Assembly (NCBI GenBank): GCA_016802295.1
Contig: JAESIW010000200.1
Location: forward strand, 1,202,793 to 1,266,792
Source: Brachionus rotundiformis
Lineage: Eukaryota; Rotifera; Eurotatoria; Ploima; Brachionidae
Length of the DNA stretch: 64,000 bases
Reading direction: 5' to 3'
The notes beneath the pieces are model-generated. The model had not been told where the DNA came from and did not search any database. It worked only from the letters and a program-made list of their open reading frames with translations. This document shows positions 44,901 through 57,070 of the stretch, piece by piece. Within the stretch, counting starts at the first letter, position 1; every line of letters begins with the position of its first letter. Made by a program: the position numbers and the translations under genes.

Positions 44901-47900
44901 CATCAGTGAAGTTTTTACAACAATGTTGTATATCTTGATTTTTCTTTCCTAGTACTTTGATTTCGAAACTGATTTGAGTCTGGCAAATTGCTTTTGCAAG
45001 TCTTATCTTAAGGTCTACATGCGTTCCCATTGATTTACTTATGATTCTTTCTAGGTATATGAACTCACACTCAATTTTTAAACATCTATGATAACTGAGG
45101 TTTACAATTTCTTGTTTTTGCACCATTTCGTTTTGATCCCTTTTATTTCGAGTACATTCAATCTAGTATTGTTCACAAGATCCTGCGTTTTCATATACAT
45201 GTCCATTTCTTTATCTTGCTATCACCAAATCATCTGAAAAGTCTAGATCTAAAAGCTCTCCAGAATGCCTTGCTTGCTATTGGTAGCAGAGTTTTCCTGC
45301 ACTTTAAAAGTCTTTTTATGTTTTTTTGTTTTGCAACCTGATATTCTTTTTGGCTTGATATTTTAGTTTTAATATCGAGGTTGTTGCTAACGACTTCAAG
45401 GTTTTAATTGATTTAACTTTATATAATTTAATAAAAGGAGTTTTTACAAAATTATCAATTTCAGCTTGAGAGACTTTTAATTTAAAATTTCTAATATCTT
45501 GCCTAAATAAATATCTAGCCAACTTAATAAAGATACCTTTTTTTTTAAATTTGATTTTCCGGGACAAGACTTAAGGAAAAAGGATTTGTGAAGATTTATA
45601 AAACTACAATCTTCGGAAAAACATTATTTATGATTTAATAATAATCAAATATTTTTAAATGTTTTTTCTTGAAATATGAATATAAAAAATAATAATTATA
45701 AAAAAAATTAATAAAATTAGTCTCAAAAATAATATTTATTTAATTGAAAATACAAAGGTACTAAATGATATTTACCAATACCATTTGCCACCAATTCGAA
45801 GGATTCCACCTCTGCTATGGACTAGAATAAGAAATGATATTCCTTCATATTTGAGTGAAAGGGAGGCCGACGGTGTATCCGTTGTTTTTTGGTATCATCG
45901 TCAATTTATTCAAGGTATACAAAAAAAATACTTAGAAAAAATACCAATTTTTTTGTTCTAGTATCCACTAAACGATTTTTATCCAACCAAAAATTTAAAA
46001 CCTATGTTCACAGCCAAATCGCTGATTACTTTATGGGTGTCTGGGCTAATGTGCCTAAACCATACTCATACACAGAAGAACAAAAAAGAATGTTCCTCCT
46101 GAAATCAATGCATGGCGAAGCAGACCGCAAAGTGCCGGCTCAACCGGAAATTTTCTACAATCCAAATGACAACACAATTCGCTACAATGGAAGAAAACTC
46201 AGCGAACTTCCCTTTCATCTATTGCGTTCACGTAGAATAGAAGAGCTCTATTCAAAAGTTTTATTCCATTATAAATTCCTTTTTGCCAAGCTAAGTTGCA
46301 TGCCCTTAAACAGTCTAATAGCAGATTTTGAAGATTGCCTTAGTTTCTATAAATATGACAAGGAAGTAGTATTAGTTTCAGACGCTTTGCGTCTTTCAAG
46401 CTCAGTTCTGAGTGTTTCAGCTTCCAATTTAGTTCCTCAAATAGTAGGACGTCTTTTGCCGTACATTTTTATAAATTCGAAAAAATTTTCCAATGTAAAA
46501 GCATTGATAGAAGAATGTGAAAGTGACGGACTTCATGATTGTGCATTGGTTCCTGCCTACAATTGCTTCCATGTCCCTGGAGGTCCATTGGTTTACTCAT
46601 TGGAAGCTCATCCATTTGCTGTTTACGGATTAAGCTTGATGGCCGATGAGACCCAATTGCTTTCGGTCTCGAATAAATTCATAATTTTTGACCTGAGCAG
46701 TGGTGATGTTGTCCGAATGATAAATCCTCAGATTGAGGGAATTCTTCAATCCCTCTCGGTCTCAGCAGATAAGAAATATTGTGTCTCCTTCTCAAATAAT
46801 GACCAAATAGTGGTTTGCAATATAATTAGTGGTGACATTAAGGTCTTGAACAGATACACTTCTAATTCATCAACACCTGCACAATCAGATAAAACTAAGA
46901 ACACAAATTTAAATTCCAAGAAAGCTCCAGTAAAAGAAAAAGAAAAAAAATCCCTGATAAACAATTCAGTGATACCCAAGGAGTATACTGACTCACTAAT
47001 AGGCTCATCGACTGGCCTTAAATATTTTGTGATTTGGAGCAAGTATTTTTATTATGTATATGATAAAAAAAGTCGAATAATCAAAGCAGATAAATGGAAG
47101 TATCCAATAATTGAGATTGGTATTGTTGAAAATAAAAGTATTGAAGGTTATGGAATTGAGCTCGAGATGGTGACCAGGGCTGAAGATTGTCGCGACGATG
47201 AAGAAAAAGAGCGTGACAATTTAATCCTTGAGTACATATTTGTGCTAGATCCAGCTAAAATTCCCAAAAAGAGCAAAGATGGTAAGGAAACAAGTGAAGT
47301 TGAAATAAAAAATATGTACATTCCGAGCTGTAGTCCTATTGAAATTCACAGTTGTTTAATTTTGACCAAAGATAGGAAAAAATTGTTCACGTGCACAGAA
47401 ATAGGAGATAATACAGTCGAATGTTTTCGCAATAGAATTGAGAGAAATGGCAAAAGTGAAAAAAATTCAAAAAATATATGGAAGTACCATGGCGCTTTGG
47501 ATGACAATTATGACCAAATTATATCTTTAATATTGAGTAATGATGAAAATTATATGCTGGCAGTGGTAATATGGGGTTTCAAAGTATTTTATTTATTAAC
47601 TGGACAAAGCAAGCCATTGAGGTTTCCACCAGGAGTAAAAAACATCGCAATTGGATACAAAAAATTAAATTTTCCAGCTTTGTTCTCCAAAGACAACAAG
47701 TTTGTAGTAGCTGGCGTAAGAGATAACATATATCTTTGGGACACCAGTTATGGTACTTTTCTAAAAGTACTCGATGCTCATTATGGACGAATGACTAATT
47801 TATTAGGCTCGTTTAGGGAGCAGAAAAATTTAGTTCTATCCAGCTCAATGGACAAGACAATCAAAATATGGAATTTGAATAATATAATGGAAGAAGATTT

Positions 47901-49867
47901 TCCACTTGAGCATTTGGAAAAGCCGATTGAGGCACTTCATGTGAGCATAATGGCTTCAATCGCACTTGCCCAATCACGTAACCAACTTGCAGTCTTTTCC
48001 CTAAAAGACGGAAAAATAAAATTCCAATTGTGTAATAATCCTCATGGCGCTTTGTTTAATTGTTCGGCCATGTCGACCACAGGCACTTTTGCTGTTAGTT
48101 CAGAATCGAATCGTCTCATTATTTGGGACATAGAAGAGCGAAAGCCAACCTTTGTAGGCCCATCTCAGCCAAACTATATTCAAATAAAACAATTTTGCTT
48201 TCATCAATCTGAAATCAATCTTCTTGTCTCTACTTTGGACAACAATGAAAGGTTGGTAACTCTGACAAACTATATGATTCCTGATGGTGAGATTATTTAT
48301 TCAATTGAGTATAATTTGAAACCTGGAACTGATTATAAAAATTTTGTGGTCACTACTGATGATACTTATTTGGTTTTTTATCGAAATGATAAAAAAACTG
48401 ATGTCCTAGCTGTTCATAATGCAAATGACGGGTCTCACTTGCACAATGTTAAGTTACAGTATTTAAATTATATAGATTTTAAGTCAATAGTCCCAATGCA
48501 CAAAAATCCGCAACATGTTGCCCTAATAGACTCGGAAAAGGGAAATATATTAAATATAAAGGATAAAAAATTTGTCAGGTCAATACAAAAGTGGAATGGA
48601 AGAGCTACCAAAGATGATAAATATGGTTTATATGCTCCGACTAGAGGTGGTTTAGAGGTTCTGGACTTAAAGAATGGAAGCAAATTTAAAATTTTGATAC
48701 CTAAAATAGCCGAAGGTGTATTCGACGTGGACACGATTATAACTGAAAATGATAATCATGTTATCTATTATCATTCAGGACGAAGAACAATAAGAGCATT
48801 TAGACTCGAGGATGGCAAGAAAATTGCTGATTACAAGAGTACAGCCAAGGTTAGATGCATGATTTGTTCTCAGGATAGCAAAAATGTGATCATTGGATGC
48901 GAGGATGGTACCATACACATGCTCATTATTGCTGACCCAGAGTACGAAGAATACGTAAATTATTTACGAGAGTGGAGAGCTGAACAAATGTCACTTTTTG
49001 CCAGAGAGGGTAATTTTCTATTTAGTTTCAAGTTTTTTTTTAACTGTAATTAAATATTAAAATTAAGACTAAAATTAAAAATTATTAAATGTCTTTGGTA
49101 ACCCTTAATTTATTTGATTAATTGTCTTCCAGAGATGAAAAAAGTTTTTTTTTCAATTAGGATTTTTTAAACATAAAAATTCATTTAACATCTAAAGAAT
49201 AATTTGAGAATAACTTTACAGTTTAAAAAAATCCTTATTAAGAATTCAAATTAAATTTAAATGTTAGCATCATATTTGTTATTTTTGTTTTAAATGATCA
49301 GTTTTGTAAAATAAGATAAAAATTAAATTAAAAAAATACAGCATAATTTTAATATTTTCATATTTTTAAGACTATTGAATTTTTTTAAATTTGTAATAAA
49401 AACGTGCCAACTGGATAAACAATTGTATAATTAAAATTTATTATTTTATTCAGTTCAGGCTAATTTAGATATTATTACAGACGAGTCTACTTAAATAATA
49501 AGAAATTTATATTTTTTTTAAATTACTTTCGATTCATAAATATATGATATTATCGGTCCAGCAATTTCTTATTAAATTTAAAATTGAACAGTCGCCTAGT
49601 TACGTCTTTAATTAATTATTTTTAGCTGTGGCATCACCTACTCCACCTGAAGAAGAAGAGTCTTCAACTGTGTTTCTGAAAGGCTTAAATGCATTCACTA
49701 AGCTATTTGATATTGAGAGCAACCAAATCGATGGGGAGATAGGAGGCATATCTAACCAAAATTCTGAGAATTTTGAAAAAAGTCAACAATTAAATAAGAA
49801 AAAGGAACAAGAATCTGGATCTAGAGAAAACAAAGATGATGATGACAATGATGTAATTATTTCGTAG
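41977..49867 (+). CDS. NACHT and WD-repeat protein, NWD1/NWD2-like
   Basis: A STAND-type ATPase with a WD propeller. My eleven-exon model is 41977-42106, 42157-42362, 42417-42759, 42812-43008, 43060-43241, 43290-43473, 43529-43924, 43979-44326, 45758-45914, 45962-49009 and 49626-49867. All junctions keep frame and give about 1,810 aa. The N-terminal block DTAVERNLLMETVYPKLKEY ... FQVVDMRWGVRDE is typical of NWD/TEP1-like proteins. The Walker A loop GPSGCGKS is at 398-405, and Walker B FIFLDSLDQL lies downstream. The helical region has YQYHLPPIRRIPPLLWTRI and READGVSVVFWYHRQF. From about 770 to 1750 there are WD-type blades (for example DKTIKIWNLNN). The tail is acidic and disordered. Known members assist chaperone-linked signalling or neuronal functions; the role here is unknown. 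Intron 8 (1,431 bp) carries a LINE relic, and intron 10 is 616 bp. Confidence 0.88.
44520..45300 (-). mobile_element. Non-LTR retrotransposon (LINE) 3' relic inside an intron
   Basis: The piece is antisense to the host gene and less AT-rich than the other introns. On the minus strand, with frameshifts, LDFSDDLVIA resembles the RT catalytic FADD box (DDLVIA at about 45217-45236). YLERIISKSMG with a following RLAKAICQTQ matches the usual YLG...RI-KA block at about 45010-45065. NECWEVS follows, and near the 3' end GRPAITWRSTITKELTKMGK at about 44595-44650 with AKDQHNWKAKV is the typical LINE C-terminus. Only the 3' third of the ORF is visible, as expected for 5' truncation. It is dead. Confidence 0.82.
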
Positions 49868-50295
49868 AAAATCAAAATAAGATAATTTAGATTTAAATTT
49901 GATGATTTTAAAAATATCTAAAATGAATCTAGCGGAACATAAATTAGATCAGTGTATGTAAATTACAGAGGCAATGTTTCCTGTAACTCAAATACTCAAA
50001 TTAAATAGGTGTTGTTTGACTTCTAATTAATCTCTATTGAAAATTTAGTTTTTTTTTTAAATTAATTAAGAAAATTAATATTTTGAAATTTATTTATTTA
50101 CGAAGAATTTCGTCCCTTAATTTGATTAATTTAAACAAATCGATTTTTTAATTAGTAAAATTATCAGTTATCAATGACATAAAGTTGAAATGTGAGCCAT
50201 TAAATGGTTCATGATTTTTTAATATAAATATTATTTTCTTTATTCAAAATTTTTATATAAATATTTTTAATAAAAATACGATTTTTTGAATAGAA
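49868..50295. other. Intergenic
   Basis: AT-rich; no feature beyond a possible promoter for the next gene. Confidence 0.6.
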
Positions 50296-50652
50296 ATGAA
50301 TACCAAAAAATCTTTATTTCCTTTTATGCTCGTCATATATTGTACGATCTACATTGAATGTAACTCTCTGGCCGAGGAGAACTATTTAAAACACCACGAG
50401 GACATGTTTCCAAAAGAAAAATTTGGTGATTTCGTTCACGTCTTAAATTATTTAACAAGAAAGAGCGAACTTTTACGAATGATCAAAATAATGAATATGT
50501 TGGATGTTAAGAAACAATTTTATCGAGATCGAATTGGTCAAGATGTTGAATCAGACAGTGAACAGATACACAATGACAAAAATTTTGTCAATCCAGATAT
50601 GTCTAATTTTCATTTTAACCAGAAAAGAAGAACTTTTTTTGTTGGAAAATAG
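50296..50652 (+). CDS. Small secreted protein, possible neuropeptide/hormone precursor
   Basis: 118 aa in one exon. Residues 1-23 form a signal peptide (KSLFPFMLVIYCTIYI ... C). The rest is hydrophilic and helical, with no cysteine pairs. Possible prohormone cleavage sites are KK (72-73) and KRR (110-112). After the latter come only TFFVGK and the stop, so a C-terminal Gly-Lys could serve as an amidation signal. I do not recognise the family. The amidated product after KRR would be only four residues, so the real peptide may start earlier or the match may be chance. AATAAA at 50753-50758 fits the 3' end. It could also be an ordinary small secreted protein. Confidence 0.6.
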   Translation: MNTKKSLFPFMLVIYCTIYIECNSLAEENYLKHHEDMFPKEKFGDFVHVLNYLTRKSELLRMIKIMNMLDVKKQFYRDRIGQDVESDSEQIHNDKNFVNPDMSNFHFNQKRRTFFVGK

Positions 50653-50752
50653 TTAAATTAAGTTGATTTAATTATTAATGTTGTGTCATAATATTTATGT
50701 AAATTGTATTCATTTCAATATTTGTGATATGGTCGAGTTTTTAGAAAAATCA

Positions 50753-50758
50753 AATAAA
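50753..50758 (+). promoter_or_regulatory. Putative poly(A) signal of the small secreted protein gene
   Basis: AATAAA lies about 100 bp after the stop. Confidence 0.4.
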
Positions 50759-50989
50759 AATAAAAAACTTTTTTTGTTTATTAATTTTTGTTTTCTAAAA
50801 TTATTACTTTATTCGTCTAAATAGGCCTTTTAAGTCATGCAACTTACCGTAACTAAACAATAATAAAAATATAATTTATTAAATTTTGATTTATTTTTTA
50901 GAAACAAATTCCTTGATTTATTTATCTTTAAAATTTGATCTAAAATTATTTCTATTGAATATAAATAAAATAGAAATTTGTTGAATAAA

Positions 50990-51470
50990 GGTTCTTCTAA
51001 TAACGCGTTAAGCCGCTTTATTTTCCAGAAAATCATTAATTCTTTGGGACAGTTTCTTTTAGCTCATTCAATGATCTTGGCTTTGAAAACATTTTATTTT
51101 TCAATTCAGATAAGGGCTATCGGCAGGCCAAAAAAGACTTCAATATTTTGCTCTCGGAATCAATATTTTAGCACAATTTTTTTACCAGAGGCATTGTCTT
51201 GTTGAAGATAAGAACTTCAAGTAAAAGCCAAAATGCTATTTAATTGTTTCTTGAATATTTTAAGACTCACCTGATTAAGCGTTTTAATTTAGCCTTTCAA
51301 CGACTGACCCGCAAAAGTCAACGAAAAAAATTATTTTTAATTCTTTTCGCATGATTTGGACCAATATTTTGGATTATGATTTTCCATTTTTAAAAATAAT
51401 AGCCTCTTTACTAATAGGACTAAATGTGGGAGTTTGAACTGGCATTCTGGTATTAAAAAAAAAATTTGTT
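50990..51470 (-). mobile_element. Tc1/mariner-type transposase relic
   Basis: On the minus strand with frameshifts and stops, LQQDNASGKKIVLKY and FREQNIEVF are followed by WPADSPYLN. These match the family's QDNAP-H and W-P-x-S-P-D-L-N-P blocks in order. The aspartate of QDN is the second catalytic residue. The third (the E of NPIE) is lost, because a stop follows LN. The first D region is unreadable. No inverted terminal repeats were found. Confidence 0.78.
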
Positions 51471-52737
51471 CCAGAATTTTAAACTTTTAAGCGTTTCTTA
51501 ACTTTTTCACTATTAAAATAAAATAAACATTTTGAATTGTTTTTATCTAATCGAGGTATTGACAATTTTTTTTTAAAACTATTCAGGATTATTTGTTTTC
51601 CTTAATTAAATTCCTAGTTAAAATCGATTATTCGATAAATTGACTTAGGGACATAGGAAACCTCACATAAAAATCCATTAAGTAAAATTCAAATTATAAT
51701 TAATAATTGAAACAGTAATCAATAAAGATTTCGTTGATAAAAAATAATTCTAAAAAATAGAAGTGTGATAAATTTTTTTAGCAAAAATAAAAAAAATAAG
51801 ATCTTTCATGTATTCTAATAAACCCGTATCCTAAACCAGGGTTGCGCCCCGGACCCCGTATTACTCACAGTTTGCTATAAAAGCTTGATGGTATTCTCGC
51901 TTAGTAAAATATGGTCTATTTAGAGTTTATTTTCTTTGTTTTAATTATATTTTAAAATTATTTCAAAACTAGACAACATTTGTTAATCATCTATTAAAAT
52001 AGAAAAAGTAGAATTATGTAGAATTTTGTCCATAAATACTTCTAAATACAGATAGGTAAGACAGAATAGCTTGAATTACCTTGAGATGTTGGTATACGTG
52101 GTTTAGAATGATATTTTCTAAAAATAAAGATCGATATGAATTGACCAACTTTGGAGCTTGGTTTGGAATTCTCCTTTTTAAAACTTTTTTAGATTTATTT
52201 AAATTCTACATGAGTAGATTATTTTATTTAATCTTTTTTTGGCTATTTTAGTTGTGATGTGTTCTAGTCATTTTTGTTGTTATAAAAAAACTGAAGATAT
52301 TTTGCAGCTTTTAAAAGTAATTTACCATGAACACCATGCTTTTCGAATACTAGGCAAAAAATATTTCAAAAAAAATTGAAAAATTGTTTGATGATTAAAA
52401 AATTGTGTCCAAAAGAGAAGAAATGAGTTTTTAAATTCAAATTTATTTATTTATTTTTAAATTTAAATTTAAACTTTTTGAAAATTTAGAAAATAATATT
52501 CTGATACATTTTAAAAGATAATCTTATTTTAATCTGAAAAAAATCTAATCTTTTTTAAATCTATCAGAATGACTAGAAAAAAGTAAATTAATTTTTAATC
52601 TATTTCAAAAAATAAACAATAAAACAATCTTAAAAATAATATTTGAGCATAATAATTTATTATTTTTTGGACAAATTTAGAATTTAATTTAGAGAAAAAA
52701 ATATTATTTTAAAAAATCATTATCCTAAAAGCCACAT
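51471..52737. other. Intergenic with one GC-rich patch
   Basis: AT-rich DNA except for a GC-rich segment at 51824-51870 (around gcgccccggacccc), which is foreign-looking in this context. No open frame. Confidence 0.5.
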
Positions 52738-53733
52738 TTAATTTTGAACAATTTCTTTTCTTTCCTCACAGTCAATATCTGGATTAGCTTCTTTGTTTGT
52801 TTGATTTAGATCTTCTTTTTTTATTTTTTTTAATGGAGATTTATTATTTTCATTATCACTATCGCTCACATCAATTTCTTCATCTTCTTTGTCCAATAGT
52901 TCAGCTTTTTTTCTCTTAGGCAAAGTACTAACAAATGCAGTTTGCCAATCTTTACACTCAGTATATTTACAAATAATTTGAAACACTTGATTTACCGTCA
53001 AGACTGGTCGACTGTTCATGTGAATAAATTTACCAATTGGTAAGCGACAGTGAGATATTTCACTTTTTTGTGCTAGATTATAAGTCAAAAGTTTGTGATG
53101 GTTATGGTCAACAAGACCTCCAATTATGTATACTTTATTGTCATCAAAATCCTGAATTTCGTTTGGTGAATCACTGGTCAAATAAACAATGTCCTGTTTG
53201 GGAATGTCTTTAAAAACTTCTAAATAATTCGAGTCATGTATGTAAGCGTCCCAATTGGCCAAACCAGATCTTTCCAAAAGCTCTCGTGTCTTGTTTGAAC
53301 AACTGGTCATATAAAATTGTAAAGGCGCTTCAATGCGTCTGTTAGCTGCATAACAATAGGTTAATTGCTTACAAAGATGATTTATATCAGAGTAGTTCAT
53401 TAAGCTTTCGAAAGAGCAATCGATTACAATTCTAAGTCTTTTCGGCGAGTTTGCCATAAGGTTTTTTTTCAGATCCTTTCTTTTGATTTCAACTTTTTCA
53501 CCATTCATTTTTTCCACTACAGCATAATTTTGTTTGCCCTTGGCTCGTCGGATTTCTCTCTCTTTCTTGCGTCGCTCGGCTCTGTTCTGTAAAGCCTTTT
53601 CCAATCGCTTCAGTTTTTTTTCTTGATTTCTGGATAGAGGTTTTTTCTGTTCAATATTGGAGTTCAAATCGACACTATGTTCACTCTTTGGCTCATTTTC
53701 GGCTTTTTCCAAGGGCTGAACTATCGGATCCAT
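52738..53733 (-). CDS. TRMT10A: tRNA (guanine-9-N1) methyltransferase, TRMT10A-like
   Basis: This SPOUT-fold enzyme methylates G9 of tRNAs using SAM. A single exon encodes 331 aa, near the human 339. A long basic N-terminal helix (KKLKRLEKALQNRAERRKK) is followed by the SPOUT core: RIVIDCSFESLM, CKQLTYCYAANRR, IVYLTSDSPNE, YIIGGLVDHNHHK with the likely catalytic Asp, then CRLPIGKFIHMNSRPVLTVNQVFQII. The C-terminal tail is acidic/basic and disordered (KEDEEIDVSDSDNE). The full set of cytosolic-type motifs favours TRMT10A/B over the mitochondrial TRMT10C. The ATG at 53731-53733 is the first in frame. Confidence 0.92.
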   Translation of the reverse strand: MDPIVQPLEKAENEPKSEHSVDLNSNIEQKKPLSRNQEKKLKRLEKALQNRAERRKKEREIRRAKGKQNYAVVEKMNGEKVEIKRKDLKKNLMANSPKRLRIVIDCSFESLMNYSDINHLCKQLTYCYAANRRIEAPLQFYMTSCSNKTRELLERSGLANWDAYIHDSNYLEVFKDIPKQDIVYLTSDSPNEIQDFDDNKVYIIGGLVDHNHHKLLTYNLAQKSEISHCRLPIGKFIHMNSRPVLTVNQVFQIICKYTECKDWQTAFVSTLPKRKKAELLDKEDEEIDVSDSDNENNKSPLKKIKKEDLNQTNKEANPDIDCEERKEIVQN

Positions 53734-54059
53734 TTATTTAAAAATTAAAATCTTTTTAACCAATAATTTATTTTTTTAAAAATAGTAAAAAATATTTATA
53801 AAAGATAAAATTTGTTTAGGCCTTAGAAAATAAAGAAATAAAATGAATAATTTTTTTCTTAATTTTAAAATTTTAACGAGTTCTATATGAATTTTCAAAT
53901 GTTTTTAATATTTTTATTTTTTTTGCATTCGTGCAAATATATAAAAATAAGAAAAAACTCATTTCTTTTGACTTTTTAGAAATGTAAAGCAGAATAATAA
54001 TTTGATTATTTTTTAATCTACTATGGTTTATAATTTGGTGTTAATTTGGCACCAAATGA
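53734..54059. other. Short intergenic stretch
   Basis: AT-rich DNA between the start of TRMT10A and the 3' end of RNF217, both on the minus strand. Confidence 0.6.
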
Positions 54060-56070
54060 CTATGTTGTTCTTTTAATTGTTTTCTGCAGCTTCTTTTTAT
54101 TTTTGTAAACTCTATAGGAAACATAAATTGGCAGAGCCAATGTTCCAACAACCAGCAGACCTGCTCCAATCACCAAACCTCCAGCGATTATTAAAGGAGA
54201 TACCGCCAGTTTAAGTCCGAAAATAGACCCTCTGATGGCTTTTCTTTTGAATGGGTTATTTGGATAAAGCTTGTATTTACAGCCAAATATACTCAGTTTA
54301 CTGTGATGATCTCCTTAAAAATAGACATTGTTTTAATGAAATATAATTAATCTCAGGCTTACCAATAAATTTGATACTGCGGTACTTTTCACCACATGAA
54401 TAACAAAATTCGCTTAAATAAAGTAATTAAAAGATATGGAATTGTTTATCTAAGTTTGTTTGAATTTAAATTTTTAAAATTATTGAAGAAATTTTTTAAT
54501 TGATTCTTTGGAGCAATTTATAATTAGAAAAATCAGTAATTAAAAATTTATTCTTTAAATTGAAAAAAAGACAAATATCTAAAAAAATATAGAATCAATT
54601 GATATTAATAGAAATGGCCTACACTTAATTGAATTTTAATTAAATTTATCTTTAAATATTAACAAAATTTGAATTTTTGTAGGCAAAACTACTGCAAGCT
54701 TTGTTTATAATAAGTATTTTGGACAATTACGAAATCATAATAACAAATTTTCAAATTTAATCTTTACAAATATAAACACAATTGTACTAAATCCTTTTTA
54801 TTTTTATATTTTTGCTGTTTTTCTCTATTTTATTAAAAAACAAGTATCCTAAATTACCTCGGATAACTTAATTAAAAAATTTAAATTTTTAAAAAATTCT
54901 AACACCAGGCTAATTGACCTTTTAAAAATATTTTAATGATTTTAAAATCAAATAATCATACCTTTTACAATTAGTACATGTAATATGATCACAACCTTTA
55001 ATTCGTTGAATGTAAATCTTGCACTTGGGGCACATTTGGGCATTTTTTTGACCACAATGAACCTCTTTTGACCAATACTTGAGCATGCGGTCACTTTTTC
55101 TGAACTTAGAACAAGTGATGCCTTCGTGCCAGGGAGCATGGCATTGAAAGCACCACATTAAATTGCACTCTTTACATCTACATTTGGTCAACAATTTAGT
55201 TTTATTATTGGACTTTTTTTTTTCTCTGTTGGACACTCTTTGGACAAGTTCGGCATTTACGGCATGAGAACACTGTGGACAAGTTTTGACATTTGAATCT
55301 TTATTAGCTTCAATCAAAAGTTTTAAATAAAGATCGTGTGTATTTTTATCAAATTTTAGCATTCGATCACATATTTCGTCCCGATTTATCAACTTTTTAC
55401 AATTATTGTTCAAGCATTCAATGGTCAAGTTACCACATGATTCTTTGATTTTGTTCTGTATATATAAATTAATACATTGGTTGCACGATTTTAAACCGCA
55501 GCATTGTCTTTGATTAACAAGATTGGGTTCCATGCAAATTTCACAATTTGACATGACAGAAAGAGTTTTCTCATAAAATCCTGTATTTGGTATTTGATCA
55601 TTAATTAATTCTCCAAAAGATAAATTAAAAAAGGAACCATCCGTGTCTGAATCGTATTCATCTGAATTAATCTCAAATGAAATTTCCATTTTTTTCTGGT
55701 ACCTAAATTTTAGTGCTTCTATAATCGTATTTTCAATATCAGAAACTACATTGATCTTTTCTGGTTTATTTTCTACAAAATTAAGCTGATTATTTTTGGT
55801 ATATCTGGCAGATTGGCTTCTTCGAAATGAAATGCTTTCGGTTTTATTCGTCACTGGAAGGTCCGTTTGATTTGGAGATCTTTTATTAAATGAGCGCCTT
55901 CCATTTTCGGATACACTTCGTTGTATTATGTTTTTTTTAAAATTTTTCATCATAAATTCTTTATCAGCAGGTTTTGTCTTGGAGGTGCTAGCTCTAATAT
56001 TTTCGGAAGATACCTGTGAATTATCATTTGTCACATTCTGGTTGTTTTGATCAAAAGTTTTAGCTTCCAT
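54060..56070 (-). CDS. RNF217: RBR-type E3 ubiquitin ligase RNF217
   Basis: My three-exon model is 56070-54962, 54412-54363 and 54313-54060, with GT..AG ends. Frame is kept and the product is 470 aa. The first 170 residues are disordered and Ser/Asn-rich. RING1 starts at CEICMEP (176-182) with CGLKSCNQC. The IBR holds TCPQCSHAV and CRCKECNLMWCFQC. RING2 has MCPKCKIYIQRIKGCDHITC, then NCKSEFCYSCGEKY across the exon 1/2 junction, and Cys360 is the predicted thioester cysteine. The last exon reads KLSIFGCKYKLYPNNPF and ends in a membrane helix at about 413-445, as in RNF217, so the ligase is membrane-anchored. Intron 1 is 549 bp and exon 2 is only 50 bp. Without the two small exons, RING2 would be truncated. 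Confidence 0.9.
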
Positions 56071-57070
56071 ATTTAAAAATTATGAAATTATAGATATAAA
56101 ATTCTAATTAATTTAATTTTTATATAAATTTTAATTCAAATGCCTATGCGCTTTTATAAATGCTTACTAATGAATAAGAAACTTATTGATGACTCATTTA
56201 TTTTCAATCTAAGGTAAGTAACTGTTTTTGGTATCTTTAAAAAGAATGCATGGTAATAACACAGGAAAAACATGTTCGATGATATTAAGAGATTTATTAA
56301 TATAAAGTATTTAATTTGTTTTAGTTATACGCAATTTTTAAAAAAGGAAAAAAACATTAGATAAGAAAATATATTATATTCAATTAAAAGATCGTGTTTT
56401 CTTAATGTGACAGGAGAAATGATAACTGGCTAGTAGGAAAAATTAATTTAGCATAATAAGTTTTAGAATTGGGTTGAGTAAACCTAAATTTTTTGCTGAA
56501 TAATTCAAAATTATTTATTTTTAATAATTTAAAAATTATAATGAATATTATTTCGAAAGGCTTAGTTGATATATTTTAGTAATCTATCTTGAAAAACAAT
56601 TATTTTGAAATTATTTAGGTTCTAAGCAGGGAAATTACTAATTTAAAACTATTTTAAATTAAAACTTATAACTTTTTTGTAAATAACTAATAATTTTGTT
56701 TCAGTAGCTAATTAAACTTATATATTTAGCTACAAAAAAGGACAATTTTAATAAAATATATAAATTTGTGTAAAATAAAAGTTTTTATTTTTTTTTTAAA
56801 TTATAATTCATTAAAGATTTAGTATATTAATTCAATTTTAACTATGCATTCCTGCTCTTTTATTTGCTCATGCTCATCTTTTCCAAACAAGGTGTTAATA
56901 CATGTTGAAACTTAGTTCTAATATTAAAAGTAAAACAAAAATTTAATATAAAATAAAGAATTGTTTTAATCAGAAGAGAAAATTTAGTTTTTTCGTCAAG
57001 ACTTTATTTTCAATGATTGCTTATTTCAATTTATTTTATTGTTTAGTTCAATCGTTTAGATTCGATTGAA
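56071..57070. other. Intergenic between divergent RNF217 and ZNF706
   Basis: AT-rich; nothing recognised apart from presumed promoters. Confidence 0.6.
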
